A stretch of DNA of 64,000 nucleotides from Taibaiella helva (GTDB lineage Bacteria; Bacteroidota; Bacteroidia; Chitinophagales; Chitinophagaceae): the NCBI RefSeq assembly GCF_003545695.1, contig NZ_QUZZ01000008.1, positions 1-64,000 of the forward strand. The letters run 5' to 3'. The position numbers were made by a program, and so were the translations under genes. This document shows, in pieces, positions 50,179 to 59,606 of this stretch (its first letter is position 1; every line of letters begins with the position of its first letter). The notes under the pieces were generated by a model, which searched no databases, was not told the DNA's origin, and worked only from the letters and a program-made list of their open reading frames with translations.

Positions 50179-50739
50179 ATGGACAAAAAGCAGGCCATTC
50201 TCAAAAGTGTCTTGAAGCTGGTCAACCGCGAAGGATTCTACCACCTGAACATGAAAAAGATAGCGCAGGAAGCCGGCGTTGCCGCAGGCACCATTTACCT
50301 CTACTTTAAAGGTAAGGAGGACCTGATCAATGCGTTGTACGGAATGATCGTCAATGAATTTAACCTGAAAGTGCTGGAAGGTTACGATGACGGCAAGCCG
50401 GTACAGGCCAATTTTTTCAGGATGATCGATCTCGCCATTGATTTTTACCTGGGAGAGCCAGACAACTTCAGCTTTATCGAACAATATACTTATGCCCCCT
50501 TCCTGTTCAAGGAGAACCAGGATGAAAATTTTACCCTGTTGCTGCCCATTTATAAAATGATGCGGGAGGGGAAAAAACAGGGTGTTATCAGGAACATTCC
50601 CGACGCTGTTTTGTTAGCTCTGATCCACGGACCGATGAACACCATCATTAAGCTGCATCTGGCGCACAAAACGGACCTGAACAAGAAGGGCGCCAAGCAG
50701 AAGTTCCATGAAGCGGTGTGGCAGGCTATCAGTGTATGA
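50179..50739 (+). CDS. TetR-family regulator next to fatty-acid oxidation genes
   Basis: The 186-residue protein has a TetR HTH (about 8-55: AILKSVLKLVNREGFYHLNMKKIAQEAGVAAGTIYLYFKGKEDLINALY). Its C-terminal ligand-binding domain is helical, but I cannot name its ligand. By position, 196 bp before fadN on the same strand, it is a probable FadR-like regulator released by long-chain acyl-CoA (inference). Confidence 0.85.
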   Translation: MDKKQAILKSVLKLVNREGFYHLNMKKIAQEAGVAAGTIYLYFKGKEDLINALYGMIVNEFNLKVLEGYDDGKPVQANFFRMIDLAIDFYLGEPDNFSFIEQYTYAPFLFKENQDENFTLLLPIYKMMREGKKQGVIRNIPDAVLLALIHGPMNTIIKLHLAHKTDLNKKGAKQKFHEAVWQAISV

Positions 50740-50744
50740 TATAC

Positions 50745-50932
50745 GAGCCAGGATTTAAGAATCAAGAACCAGGTATCAAGTACCAAATTTCAAAAATTTA
50801 AATTCCAAGTTTCAGAATCCAAATTCCAGAAGCAAAATTCTAAAATTCAAATGCCCAATACTTGAGACATCATACACTAATACCCAATACGAACATCTGT
50901 CATCTAATATCTAATTTCTAATAGCTAACCTC
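50745..50932. repeat. Degenerate AT-rich intergenic repeat, copy 2
   Basis: A low-complexity stretch of AAATTCCA, TCTAATATCTAATTTCTAAT and CCCAATAC words, the reverse-oriented relative of 19998-20128. It fills the space between tetR and fadN. Confidence 0.6.
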
Positions 50933-50935
50933 CAA

Positions 50936-53314
50936 ATGAATCGGATCATTAAAAAAGTAGCTGTGCTGGGGTCCGGGGTAATGGGCAGCCGTATCGCCTG
51001 CCATTTCGCCAATATAGGACTGGAAGTGCTGCTGCTGGACATTGTGCCCAAGGATGCGCCCGAGGGCGACAGCAAAGCCCGCAACAAGATCGTGAACGAC
51101 GCGCTGGCCTTCGCGCTCAAATCCAATCCTTCTCCTATCTACAGCAAGTCTTTCGCCGGCCGGATCAGCACCGGTAACTTCGACGACGATCTGCCCCGTA
51201 TTAAAGATTGCGACTGGGTGATCGAAGTGGTGATCGAAAGGCTGGACATCAAGAAGCAGGTGTTTGCCAATGTAGAGCAATACCGGAAGCCCGGTTCGCT
51301 CATCACCTCCAATACTTCCGGCATTCCTATACACCTGATGGCCGAAGGTCGCAGCGAAGACTTCCGGAAACATTTCTGCGGTACACACTTTTTCAACCCG
51401 CCGCGTTACCTCAGGCTGCTCGAGATCATTCCTACTGCCGATACGGAAAAGGAAGTGGTGGATTTCCTGATGCACTACGGCGAAAAATTCCTGGGCAAGA
51501 CCACTGTACAGGCTAAGGATACACCCGCCTTTATCGGTAACCGTATTGGTGTGTTTAGCATGATGAGCCTGCTGCAGTATGTGGAGAAGACCGGTATGAC
51601 AGTGGAAGAGGTGGACAAGCTTACCGGACCTGTGGTGGGCCGGCCCAAGTCGGCGACCTTCCGCACTGCCGATGTGGTGGGAATAGACACCCTGGCCCTG
51701 GTGGCCAGCAGCCTGGTAGAAAATGTACCCGGTGATGAAGCGAAGGATATGCTGAAAGTGCCCGACTTCGTCAATAAGATGATCGCCAACAAATGGCTGG
51801 GCAGCAAAACAGAGCAGGGCTTTTTTAAAAAGGTAAAAGGAGAGGATGGCAAAAGCGAGATCCATGCCCTGGACCTGAAGACGCTCGAGTATAAGCCTTC
51901 GCAGAAAGTGAAGTTTGCAGCCCTGGAAGCGACGAAGCCGGTGGACGACCTGCGGCAGCGGCTGCGGATGTTGATCGCTGCCAGGGATAAGGCCGGTGAT
52001 TTTTACCGCGCTACCTTATTCCCGCTGTTTGCCTATTCAAGCCATCGTATCCCGGAGATCTCCGACGAGCTGTATAAGATCGATGATGCGATCAAAGCCG
52101 GCTATGGCTGGGAGCTTGGTCCTTTCGATACCTGGGATGCCCTGGGCGTGGAAGCCACGCTGAAGGCGATGGAAGAAGCCGGCAACAAGCCTGCCCAATG
52201 GGTATACGATATGCTGTCTGCCGGTAACAGTACCTTCTACAAGGTTGAAAACGGTCATCGGCTGTATTATGATATTCCTTCCAGATCCTATAAGATCATT
52301 CCCGGAACCGAAGAGTTTATCCTGCTGGAAAATATAAGCGAGAGCAAGACCTTGTGGAAGAATAGCGGCACCACGCTCACCGACATTGGCGATGGTATTC
52401 TGAACCTTGAGTTCCATACCAAGATGAACAGCATCGGGGGAGAAGTGCTGGAAGGCATCAACAAGGCCATCGACCTGGCCGAGAAAGAATACAAAGGCCT
52501 CGTGATCTCCAACGAGGGCGCCAATTTCAGCGCCGGCGCCAATGTAGGCATGATCTTTATGATGGCCGTAGAGCAGGAGTATGATGAGCTCGACTTTGCC
52601 ATACGCCAGTTCCAGAACACGATGATGCGCATCCGCTATTCTGCCATACCGGTTGTGGTAGCGCCGCACAATATGGCCCTGGGCGGCGGCTGCGAAATGT
52701 GCCTGCATGCTGATAAGGTGGTAGCGCATGCCGAAGCATACATCGGCCTCGTCGAATTCGGTGTGGGATTGATTCCCGGAGGCGGCGGCTCCAAGGAGTT
52801 TGCCGTACGGCTGTCCGATTCCCTGCACGAAGGCGATGTAGCCCTCAATGCTTACCGCGATCGCTTCCTTACCATAGGCCAGGCAAAAGTATCTACCTCG
52901 GCAGAAGAAGCCTTTGAGCTGGGCTACCTGCGCCGTGGTACCGATAAAGTGGTGATCTCGCGCAACCGCCTGCTGGCCGAAGCTAAAGCCGAATGCCTGG
53001 ACCTGGCCAATGCCGGCTATGTGCAACCGGCGCACCGGAAAGACATCAAAGTGCTGGGCAAGCAGGCCCTGGGCCTGGCCTACCTGGGCGCTAATTCTAT
53101 GCTCACGGGCAACTACATCAGCGAACACGATGTCAAGATCTCGCAGAAGCTGGGCTATGTGCTGGCCGGCGGCGACTTGTCGCAGCCTACCGAAGTCAAC
53201 GAACAGTATCTGCTCGACCTGGAACGCGAAGCCTTCCTCAGCCTCACTACTGAGAAGAAGACCCTGGAGCGTATCCAGTCGATATTGACCGGAGGTAAAG
53301 TATTACGTAACTAA
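50936..53314 (+). CDS. fadN: 3-hydroxyacyl-CoA dehydrogenase / enoyl-CoA hydratase, FadN type
   Basis: The 792-residue protein has a dehydrogenase half first (KKVAVLGSGVMGSRIACHFANIGLEVLLLD: NAD motif at about 11-18) with HFFNPPRYLRLLEIIP and a C-terminal dimer domain (KDTPAFIGNRIGVF). A hydratase/isomerase half follows, with GANFSAGANVGMIFMM and LGGGCEMCLHADKVVAHAEAYIGLVEFGVGLIPGGGGSKEFA. The order dehydrogenase first, hydratase last is that of Bacillus FadN, not of enteric FadB. It catalyses two middle steps of beta-oxidation, and fadA and fadE follow. Confidence 0.93.
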   Translation: MNRIIKKVAVLGSGVMGSRIACHFANIGLEVLLLDIVPKDAPEGDSKARNKIVNDALAFALKSNPSPIYSKSFAGRISTGNFDDDLPRIKDCDWVIEVVIERLDIKKQVFANVEQYRKPGSLITSNTSGIPIHLMAEGRSEDFRKHFCGTHFFNPPRYLRLLEIIPTADTEKEVVDFLMHYGEKFLGKTTVQAKDTPAFIGNRIGVFSMMSLLQYVEKTGMTVEEVDKLTGPVVGRPKSATFRTADVVGIDTLALVASSLVENVPGDEAKDMLKVPDFVNKMIANKWLGSKTEQGFFKKVKGEDGKSEIHALDLKTLEYKPSQKVKFAALEATKPVDDLRQRLRMLIAARDKAGDFYRATLFPLFAYSSHRIPEISDELYKIDDAIKAGYGWELGPFDTWDALGVEATLKAMEEAGNKPAQWVYDMLSAGNSTFYKVENGHRLYYDIPSRSYKIIPGTEEFILLENISESKTLWKNSGTTLTDIGDGILNLEFHTKMNSIGGEVLEGINKAIDLAEKEYKGLVISNEGANFSAGANVGMIFMMAVEQEYDELDFAIRQFQNTMMRIRYSAIPVVVAPHNMALGGGCEMCLHADKVVAHAEAYIGLVEFGVGLIPGGGGSKEFAVRLSDSLHEGDVALNAYRDRFLTIGQAKVSTSAEEAFELGYLRRGTDKVVISRNRLLAEAKAECLDLANAGYVQPAHRKDIKVLGKQALGLAYLGANSMLTGNYISEHDVKISQKLGYVLAGGDLSQPTEVNEQYLLDLEREAFLSLTTEKKTLERIQSILTGGKVLRN

Positions 53315-53317
53315 AAA

Positions 53318-53355
53318 ACGCTGCGCCTTTGCGCCTTTGCGAGAAAAAATAAAAA
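53318..53355 (+). repeat. CTTTGCG-type intergenic element between fadN and fadA
   Basis: The sequence GCGCCTTTGCGCCTTTGCGAG is of the same type as the right inverted repeat of the GxxExxY cassette and the segment at 32284-32318. No function is known. Confidence 0.5.
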
Positions 53356-53360
53356 TTCAA

Positions 53361-54539
53361 ATGAACGCATATATCGTAACCGGTTTCAGAACAGCAGTGG
53401 GCAAAGCGCCCCGGGGCGGCTTCCGTTTCACCCGTCCCGATGTGCTGGCGACAGATGTGATCAAACACCTGATGGCGTCGGTACCCCAGGTCAATGCCGA
53501 ACAGGTGGATGACCTTATCGTGGGCAATGCCATGCCGGAAGCCGAACAGGGCCTCAACTTTGCCCGTTTTGTCTCTTTAATGAGCTTCGATACCGATAAA
53601 ATATCGGCAATGACCGTAAACCGCTACTGCGCCTCGGGACTGGAAACCATTGCCATCGCTGCGGCCAAGATCCACAGCGGACTGGCGCACTGCATCATCG
53701 CCGGCGGTTCTGAAAGTATGAGCCTTATCCCCATGGGTGGCTGGCGCGTGGTGCCCGACCCGGATACTGCGCTGGCGCATCCCGATTATTACTGGAACAT
53801 GGGCCTTACCGCCGAGCAGGTAGCCAAAGAATACAAAGTAAGCCGCGAAGACCAGGACCAGTTTGCTCTGCATTCGCATGAGAAAGCCCTGAAAGCCATA
53901 ACAGAAGGCCGCTTTAAAGAGCAGATCGTACCGGTGACTGTGAAGGAAACCTACATCGGCGCCAATTGCGGTAAGAAAAAGACCCGCGAGTACGTGGTCG
54001 ATACCGACGAAGGGCCGCGCGCCGATACCTCCGTAGCAGCGCTGGCCAAGCTGAAGCCTGTGTTTGCCGCAGGCGGCAGCGTTACCGCGGGCAACTCTTC
54101 GCAAACCAGCGACGGCGCGGCTTTTGTAATGGTAGTGAGCGAACAGTTCCTGAAAGAAAATAACCTTACTCCTGTAGCGCGTATGGTAAGCTATGCCTCT
54201 GCCGGCGTGCCGCCCCGCATCATGGGTATCGGGCCGATAGAAGCCATTCCCAAGGCCCTGAAGCTGGCCGGTATGAAGAAAGATGATATCGATCTTATCG
54301 AACTGAATGAAGCTTTCGCTTCACAGTCGCTGGCCGTGATCAGGGAGCTGGGTCTGAACCCGGATATCGTCAACGTCAATGGTGGAGCGATAGCTTTAGG
54401 CCATCCTTTGGGCTGTACCGGGGCCAAGCTTACAGTGCAGGTATTGGACGAGCTCAAACGCCGTGAGCAGAAATACGGCATGGTGACTATGTGTGTCGGT
54501 ACAGGGCAGGGTGCTGCGGGTATATTTGAAAGGCTGTAA
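53361..54539 (+). CDS. fadA: Acetyl-CoA C-acyltransferase (3-ketoacyl-CoA thiolase)
   Basis: The ATG at 53361 gives [17 protein letters not shown], the natural start. The 392-residue enzyme has Cys90 in [24 protein letters not shown] near 345, and [15 protein letters not shown] near the end. It cleaves 3-ketoacyl-CoA with CoA in the last step of beta-oxidation. It is 46 bp behind fadN. Confidence 0.93.
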   Translation: MNAYIVTGFRTAVGKAPRGGFRFTRPDVLATDVIKHLMASVPQVNAEQVDDLIVGNAMPEAEQGLNFARFVSLMSFDTDKISAMTVNRYCASGLETIAIAAAKIHSGLAHCIIAGGSESMSLIPMGGWRVVPDPDTALAHPDYYWNMGLTAEQVAKEYKVSREDQDQFALHSHEKALKAITEGRFKEQIVPVTVKETYIGANCGKKKTREYVVDTDEGPRADTSVAALAKLKPVFAAGGSVTAGNSSQTSDGAAFVMVVSEQFLKENNLTPVARMVSYASAGVPPRIMGIGPIEAIPKALKLAGMKKDDIDLIELNEAFASQSLAVIRELGLNPDIVNVNGGAIALGHPLGCTGAKLTVQVLDELKRREQKYGMVTMCVGTGQGAAGIFERL

Positions 54540-54541
54540 CC

Positions 54542-54579
54542 ACCACAAAGAGACAAAGGATGCGCCAAGAAACGCAAAG
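54542..54579. repeat. Left inverted repeat of the GxxExxY cassette
   Basis: Its reverse complement matches 54983-55021 at about three quarters of positions, with the CAAAGAG-CAAAG core conserved. It starts 3 bp after the fadA stop and the gene starts 15 bp after it. Confidence 0.7.
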
Positions 54580-54593
54580 ACAGTATTGACTAT

Positions 54594-54974
54594 ATGATGT
54601 CTGAAAACGAATTGTCTCATAAAGTTATTGGCCTGGCCTTAGCAGTTCATACAGCGCTCGGACCTGGACTCCTGGAAAGTGCATATAAGGCTTGTTTGTT
54701 TTATAAGTTACAGCAGTCCGACCTGTATGTTGAAGTTGAAAAGCCTATGCCTTTGGTTTTCGAAGAGGTTAGGTTGGATTGCGGATACAGGATAGACTTG
54801 TTAATAGAGAATAAGCTGTTGGTAGAACTAAAAAGTGTCGATGCATTGCATGATGTGCACTTGGCTCAGACATTAACTTATCTGAAGCTTGTTAACTACA
54901 AGCTCGGTTTATTAATCAATTTTAATGTTGCACGACTTAAAGAAGGTATCAAGCGTATTGTTAATGGCTTATGA
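54594..54974 (+). CDS. GxxExxY protein
   Basis: The 126-residue protein has the family hallmark GLLESAY in LGPGLLESAYKACLFYKL (about 24-41), DCGYRIDLLIENKLLVELKSV (putative PD-(D/E)xK-like core, with D and ExK) and NYKLGLLINFNVARLKEGIKRI. The family is widespread, small and of unknown function; a nuclease-like fold has been suggested. The gene is bounded by imperfect inverted repeats and interrupts the fadA-fadE pair. Confidence 0.9.
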   Translation: MMSENELSHKVIGLALAVHTALGPGLLESAYKACLFYKLQQSDLYVEVEKPMPLVFEEVRLDCGYRIDLLIENKLLVELKSVDALHDVHLAQTLTYLKLVNYKLGLLINFNVARLKEGIKRIVNGL

Positions 54975-54982
54975 GCGCTATA

Positions 54983-55021
54983 CTTTGTGTTCTTCGCGCC
55001 ATTCTTTGCCTCTTTGCGGTT
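54983..55021. repeat. Right inverted repeat of the GxxExxY cassette
   Basis: The sequence CTTTGTGTTCTTCGCGCC followed by CTTTGCCTCTTTGCGG; inverted with respect to 54542-54579. It starts 8 bp after the GxxExxY stop. Confidence 0.7.
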
Positions 55022-55062
55022 AATAGAAAACGAATAATCTAAATCATAAAATTATCCATATC

Positions 55063-56859
55063 ATGTCTGATACGATTAAGCTTGCTTCTGCAATCAAAGG
55101 CGGCGAATTCCTGATCAAGGATACTAAAGCCGAAGATATCTTTATTCCCGAAGACTGGAACGAAGAACAAAAGATGATCGCGGAAATGTGTCGCGATTTT
55201 CTCAAACAAAATGTCGATCCCAACCTCAACCGCATCGACGAGCAGGAAGAGGGCCTTATGCCTTCCCTGCTGGACAAGGCCGGCGAGCTGGGGCTGCTGG
55301 GGATGAGCGTGCCGGAAGAATATAACGGCGTAGGTAAGGACTTTGTGACCTCCATGCTGACTACCGAAGTATTGGGCGCCGGACATTCTTTTGCGGTGGC
55401 CCTTTCGGCCCATACCGGCATCGGCACTTTGCCCATCCTTTACTATGGCAATGAAGAGCAGAAGAAAAAGTACGTGAGCAAGCTGGCCACCGGCGAATGG
55501 AAAGGCTGCTATTGCCTTACAGAGCCAGGCGCAGGATCGGATGCGAATTCGGGCAAGACCAAAGCCACACTTTCCGCCGACGGCAAGCACTATATCCTCA
55601 ACGGTCAGAAGATGTGGATTACCAACGGCGGCTTCGCCGATATTTTCACCGTATTTGCCAAGATCGATGATGACAAAAACCTGAGCGCATTTATTGTAGA
55701 GAAAAGTTTTGAAGGCATATCGCTGAATCCCGAAGAACATAAAATGGGTATCAAAGGCAGCTCTACCCGCCAGGTATTCTTCAACGACTGTAAGGTGCCG
55801 GTAGAAAACCTGCTGTCCACACGGGAGAACGGCTTCAAGATCGCAGTGAATATCCTGAACCTGGGCCGTATCAAGCTGGGCGGTGCAGCGCTGGGCGCTT
55901 CCAAGGAAGTGATCAGCAAAGCAGTTAATTATGCCGGGGAACGCGAGCAGTTTGGCCGTCCCATCTCCAAGTACGGCGCCATTAAATACAAGCTGGCCGA
56001 GCAGGCGATCCGTACATACGCTTCTGAAGCTGCGGTGTACCGCGCCAGCCAGAATATCGAGGACGCGACCAATGCTTATATCGCCGGCGGTATGGATGCC
56101 GCGCAGGCCAAGCTGAAGGGCACGGAGCAATTTGCTATAGAGGCGGCGATCATCAAGGTGCATGCTTCCGAGGTACTGGACTATGTGACCGATGAGGGCG
56201 TGCAGATCTATGGCGGTATGGGCTATAGCGCCGAAGCGCCGATGGACCGCTCTTACCGCGATGCCCGCATCAACCGTATCTTTGAGGGTACCAACGAGAT
56301 CAACCGCATGCTTTCTGTCGACATGATGCTGAAGCGCGCCCTGAAGGGAGAGCTGGATCTCATGGGACCGGCACAAAAGGTAGCCGGAGAGCTGATGAGC
56401 ATACCGGATTTCGGAGTGCAGGAAGAGGGCCTTTTTGCCAGGGAGCATCAATACATATCCGGCTTCAAAAAAGCGATCCTGATGACAGCCGGCGCTGCCG
56501 TGCAGAAGCTGATGCAGAGCCTGAGCAAGGAGCAGGAAGTGATCCTGTACCTGGCCGACATGCTGATCGAGCTGTATGTCAGCGAATCAGTGCTGCTGCG
56601 CGTGGAGAAGCTTGTCGCCCGTACCGGCGAAGAGGTGGCAAAGGAAAAGATCGCCATAGCTAAGGTTTATCTTTTCGATGCCGCCCAGCGCATACACAGC
56701 GCAGGCCGCAATGCGCTGAACGCTTTTGCCGATGGCGACGAGCGCCGGATGATGATGATGGGGCTGAAGCGTTTTACCAAAACGGACGACTTTAATACCA
56801 CCGAAGCCCGCAGGGCTATTGCTGCCAAGCTGATCGAAGCCAATAAGTATTGCTTTTAA
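55063..56859 (+). CDS. fadE: Acyl-CoA dehydrogenase (FadE type)
   Basis: The 598-residue protein has a full ACAD core: IAEMCRDFLKQNVDP, LGLLGMSVPEEYNGVGKDFV, YCLTEPGAGSDANSGKTKA (FAD/substrate) and MWITNGGFADIFTVFA, with VQIYGGMGYSAEAPMDRSYRDARINRIFEGTNEINRML carrying the catalytic-type Glu region. It also has a C-terminal extension of about 170 residues, as in the Bacillus FadE/VLCAD group. It oxidises acyl-CoA to enoyl-CoA and passes electrons to ETF. It follows fadN and fadA in the FadNAE order, broken only by the GxxExxY insert. Confidence 0.93.
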   Translation: MSDTIKLASAIKGGEFLIKDTKAEDIFIPEDWNEEQKMIAEMCRDFLKQNVDPNLNRIDEQEEGLMPSLLDKAGELGLLGMSVPEEYNGVGKDFVTSMLTTEVLGAGHSFAVALSAHTGIGTLPILYYGNEEQKKKYVSKLATGEWKGCYCLTEPGAGSDANSGKTKATLSADGKHYILNGQKMWITNGGFADIFTVFAKIDDDKNLSAFIVEKSFEGISLNPEEHKMGIKGSSTRQVFFNDCKVPVENLLSTRENGFKIAVNILNLGRIKLGGAALGASKEVISKAVNYAGEREQFGRPISKYGAIKYKLAEQAIRTYASEAAVYRASQNIEDATNAYIAGGMDAAQAKLKGTEQFAIEAAIIKVHASEVLDYVTDEGVQIYGGMGYSAEAPMDRSYRDARINRIFEGTNEINRMLSVDMMLKRALKGELDLMGPAQKVAGELMSIPDFGVQEEGLFAREHQYISGFKKAILMTAGAAVQKLMQSLSKEQEVILYLADMLIELYVSESVLLRVEKLVARTGEEVAKEKIAIAKVYLFDAAQRIHSAGRNALNAFADGDERRMMMMGLKRFTKTDDFNTTEARRAIAAKLIEANKYCF

Positions 56860-56971
56860 CCAATAAAGCAGCGGGAAGGCAGCACCTTCCCGCCGCTCCA
56901 GTTTTTCCGAAAGCCCTGTTGCCGGGATACGGATCCACAGGTAATCCATTCAATAACCCAAAACAAAAAAG

Positions 56972-58201
56972 ATGAAAAAGATCTGTACGCTTACCGCTAC
57001 TGTCCTGCTGGCCTCTTCGATGGCTTTCGGGGGCAGCTTCCAACTTAATCTGCAAGGTATACGGCAAACAGCTATGGGCGGAACAGGTGTGGCCTGGCCC
57101 TGGGACGCTTCTACTATCTTCTTCAACCCTGGTGGACTATCCCGGTTGAGCGGTATACAGGCCTATGGCAGCGTCAACATCGTTACGCCCAACGTGAAGT
57201 ATGTGCAGACGCCAACCGGTGGCTATTCGGCCAGCTCCAATACACATACCACCACACCCTTTGCTGTATATGTAGGCGGCCCTATCAGGAAGGGTAGCAA
57301 GATCGGTGTGGGCCTGGGCATTTATACGCCTTTCGGCAACAAGCTCGATTGGGGCAATACCTGGACCGGCCGCTACGTAGTGGAATCGATCAGCCTGCAG
57401 AGCTTTTTCTTCCAGCCGACAGTAAGCTATGCCATCAATGATATGATCTCGGTCGGCGCAGGCTTTGTCTACGCCAGGGGTACGGTGGATATTGAAAAAG
57501 CGATCCCGGTGCAGGATATCAATGGCAACGACGGACAAGCCAAATTAAAGGGCAACGCCAACGGATTTGGCTTTAATGTCGGTGTACAGATCAAAGCGAC
57601 GGAAGACCTCCAGTTCGGTGTTTCCTACCGTTCCAAAGTGAAAATGGATGTCAATGGCGGAGATGCTACCTTTACAGTGCCCGCGAGTCTGGCCGGTAAC
57701 TTTCCCAATACCACTTTCGATTCCAAGCTGCCTTTGCCCGAGATCCTTACCGTAGGCCTGGGTTATAAATTCACCAGCGACTTGATGGTACAGGCCGACG
57801 TGGTGCTTGCTGGCTGGAAAACCTATGATTCGCTGAGCTTCGATTTTGCGGAAAATAAATCAGTGCAGGACACCCACGATCCCCGCTCTTATAAAAATAC
57901 CGTGGCCTTCAGGCTGGGTGCGCATTACCAGATCGATAACCAGTTTGCGATCATGGCCGGTGGCGCCTACGATCCCACGCCTACACGCGATAACCTGCTG
58001 TCGCCCGATGCCGTAGACGGCAACAGGCTTACTTTGTCCTGCGGCGCTACCTACCAGCCCCTGCCAAGGCTCAGCATTATGGCGGCGCTGAATTATACGA
58101 CTACGCCCAAACGAAATACTTCCTATGATCCCGCAGGAATGCAGGGCGCTTACCAGGTGAAAAGCCTGCTGCCCGCTATCGGCGTATCCTATACTTTTTA
58201 A
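56972..58201 (+). CDS. OmpP1/FadL-type outer membrane transporter
   Basis: The 409-residue protein has a signal peptide (to AFGG, about 20) followed by the FadL N-terminal hatch sequence SFQLNLQGIRQTAMGGTGVAWPWDASTIFFNPGGLSRL with the conserved NPxGL. The rest alternates as beta strands and ends in an aromatic residue (GVSYTF), as required for barrel insertion. It takes up long-chain fatty acids or hydrophobic compounds. It is 112 bp behind fadE and 18 bp before the lipase gene. Confidence 0.92.
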   Translation: MKKICTLTATVLLASSMAFGGSFQLNLQGIRQTAMGGTGVAWPWDASTIFFNPGGLSRLSGIQAYGSVNIVTPNVKYVQTPTGGYSASSNTHTTTPFAVYVGGPIRKGSKIGVGLGIYTPFGNKLDWGNTWTGRYVVESISLQSFFFQPTVSYAINDMISVGAGFVYARGTVDIEKAIPVQDINGNDGQAKLKGNANGFGFNVGVQIKATEDLQFGVSYRSKVKMDVNGGDATFTVPASLAGNFPNTTFDSKLPLPEILTVGLGYKFTSDLMVQADVVLAGWKTYDSLSFDFAENKSVQDTHDPRSYKNTVAFRLGAHYQIDNQFAIMAGGAYDPTPTRDNLLSPDAVDGNRLTLSCGATYQPLPRLSIMAALNYTTTPKRNTSYDPAGMQGAYQVKSLLPAIGVSYTF

Positions 58202-58219
58202 CCGCTAATCCAACCAAAG

Positions 58220-59557
58220 ATGAAAAAGTCATATCTTCTTATAGCAGCCTCAGCTGCACTGCTGACCTTCTCCTGCAAATCCAAGATTGATCCTGAGATG
58301 CCTTCGGCGGGCCAGGCCGATTTCTCCACTTATGTGGCGATCGGGAACTCGCTCACTGCAGGCTTTGCCGACGGTTCGCTATACCGCAGCGGGCAGGAAA
58401 ATTCCTATCCCAATATGCTGGCCGGCCAGTTTAAGCTGGTTGGCGGCGGCGACTTCAGGCAGCCCCTGCTGCCCGGCGAATCGGGCTGGCCCATAGCACC
58501 GGCAGCAGGTCGCTTTCCCAAGCGGGTACTGGATATCGTGGTGGATTGCAAAGGAGTGGCCTCGCTGGGTCCCAAGCTGTATTCAGGTCTGCCCGATACT
58601 GCAGGCAGTGCTGTCAATATCGCTGCCGGAGGTCCCTACAATAACGTAGGCATTCCCGGTATCCGTTGCATCGACTACGATGTAGCAGGTTACGGTATGG
58701 CTAATCCCTATGCCGGCCGTTTCTTTTCCAGTCCCATGCAACGCCCGCTTGAAGCGGCATTACAACCGGTGCCCACCTTCTTTACTATGTGGCTGGGTAG
58801 CAACGATGTGCTGGGCTATGCCACAGCCGGCGGAGAAGGGGCTAACGGCGGTATAGGCCTGAGCGATATTTCGCCCCTGCCTGTGTTTACGGCCACCTAC
58901 AACAAAGTAGTTGAAAGTCTGGTCAACAGCGGCAGGAGTCCGAAAGGCGCACTGATCAATATTCCCGACGTAACCGCGATCCCTTATTTCACCACTATCA
59001 ATCCTAAAGGACTGGTGCTGGATGCTACGCAGGCAGCGCAGCTGAGCGCATTGTATGCCCCGTTGGGTATCTCTTTTACAGAAGGTCCTAATTATTTCAT
59101 CATCGAAGATTCTACGGCTCCCGGCTTGCGTCGCCAGATAAAGCCGGGTGAATACATCCTGATCACGACACCGGGTGATTCGCTGAAGTGCGGCGGTTGG
59201 GGTAGCGCGAAGCCCATTCCCGAACGATTTGTGCTGGACGCTGCTGAAGTGAATAATGTAAAGGTGGCTACTGCTGCTTTCAACCAGGTGATTGCCGACA
59301 ATGCCAACCGTCATGGCCTGGCCCTGGTCGATGCCAACACTTACCTGAAGAGCCTTCAGTCGGGCATTACCTGGAACGGCGTGACCTATACACCGGCATT
59401 TGTGACCGGCGGGGCGTTCTCGCTGGATGGTATTCATCTGACCCCGCGTGGCTATGCGCTGGTGGCGAACGAGATCATCAGGATGATCAACCAGACCTAC
59501 CAGGCATCGATCCCGAATGTGGATGTCAACAAATATGGCGGTGTCCGTTTTCCGTAA
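58220..59557 (+). CDS. SGNH/GDSL-type lipase lipoprotein
   Basis: The 445-residue lipoprotein has a lipobox (TFSC, Cys19), block I YVAIGNSLTAGF with Ser44, block III MWLGSNDVLGYA and block V GIHLTPRGYALVANEI (catalytic Asp/His). The nucleophile, Gly, Asn and His blocks that name the family are all present. It probably hydrolyses surface lipids to supply fatty acids to the FadL-like transporter (inference from the 18-bp spacing). Confidence 0.9.
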   Translation: MKKSYLLIAASAALLTFSCKSKIDPEMPSAGQADFSTYVAIGNSLTAGFADGSLYRSGQENSYPNMLAGQFKLVGGGDFRQPLLPGESGWPIAPAAGRFPKRVLDIVVDCKGVASLGPKLYSGLPDTAGSAVNIAAGGPYNNVGIPGIRCIDYDVAGYGMANPYAGRFFSSPMQRPLEAALQPVPTFFTMWLGSNDVLGYATAGGEGANGGIGLSDISPLPVFTATYNKVVESLVNSGRSPKGALINIPDVTAIPYFTTINPKGLVLDATQAAQLSALYAPLGISFTEGPNYFIIEDSTAPGLRRQIKPGEYILITTPGDSLKCGGWGSAKPIPERFVLDAAEVNNVKVATAAFNQVIADNANRHGLALVDANTYLKSLQSGITWNGVTYTPAFVTGGAFSLDGIHLTPRGYALVANEIIRMINQTYQASIPNVDVNKYGGVRFP

Positions 59558-59606
59558 ACCGATAGAAACCCCGGGGAGCCACTATACCGGCTCCCCTGCT
59601 TTAAAT

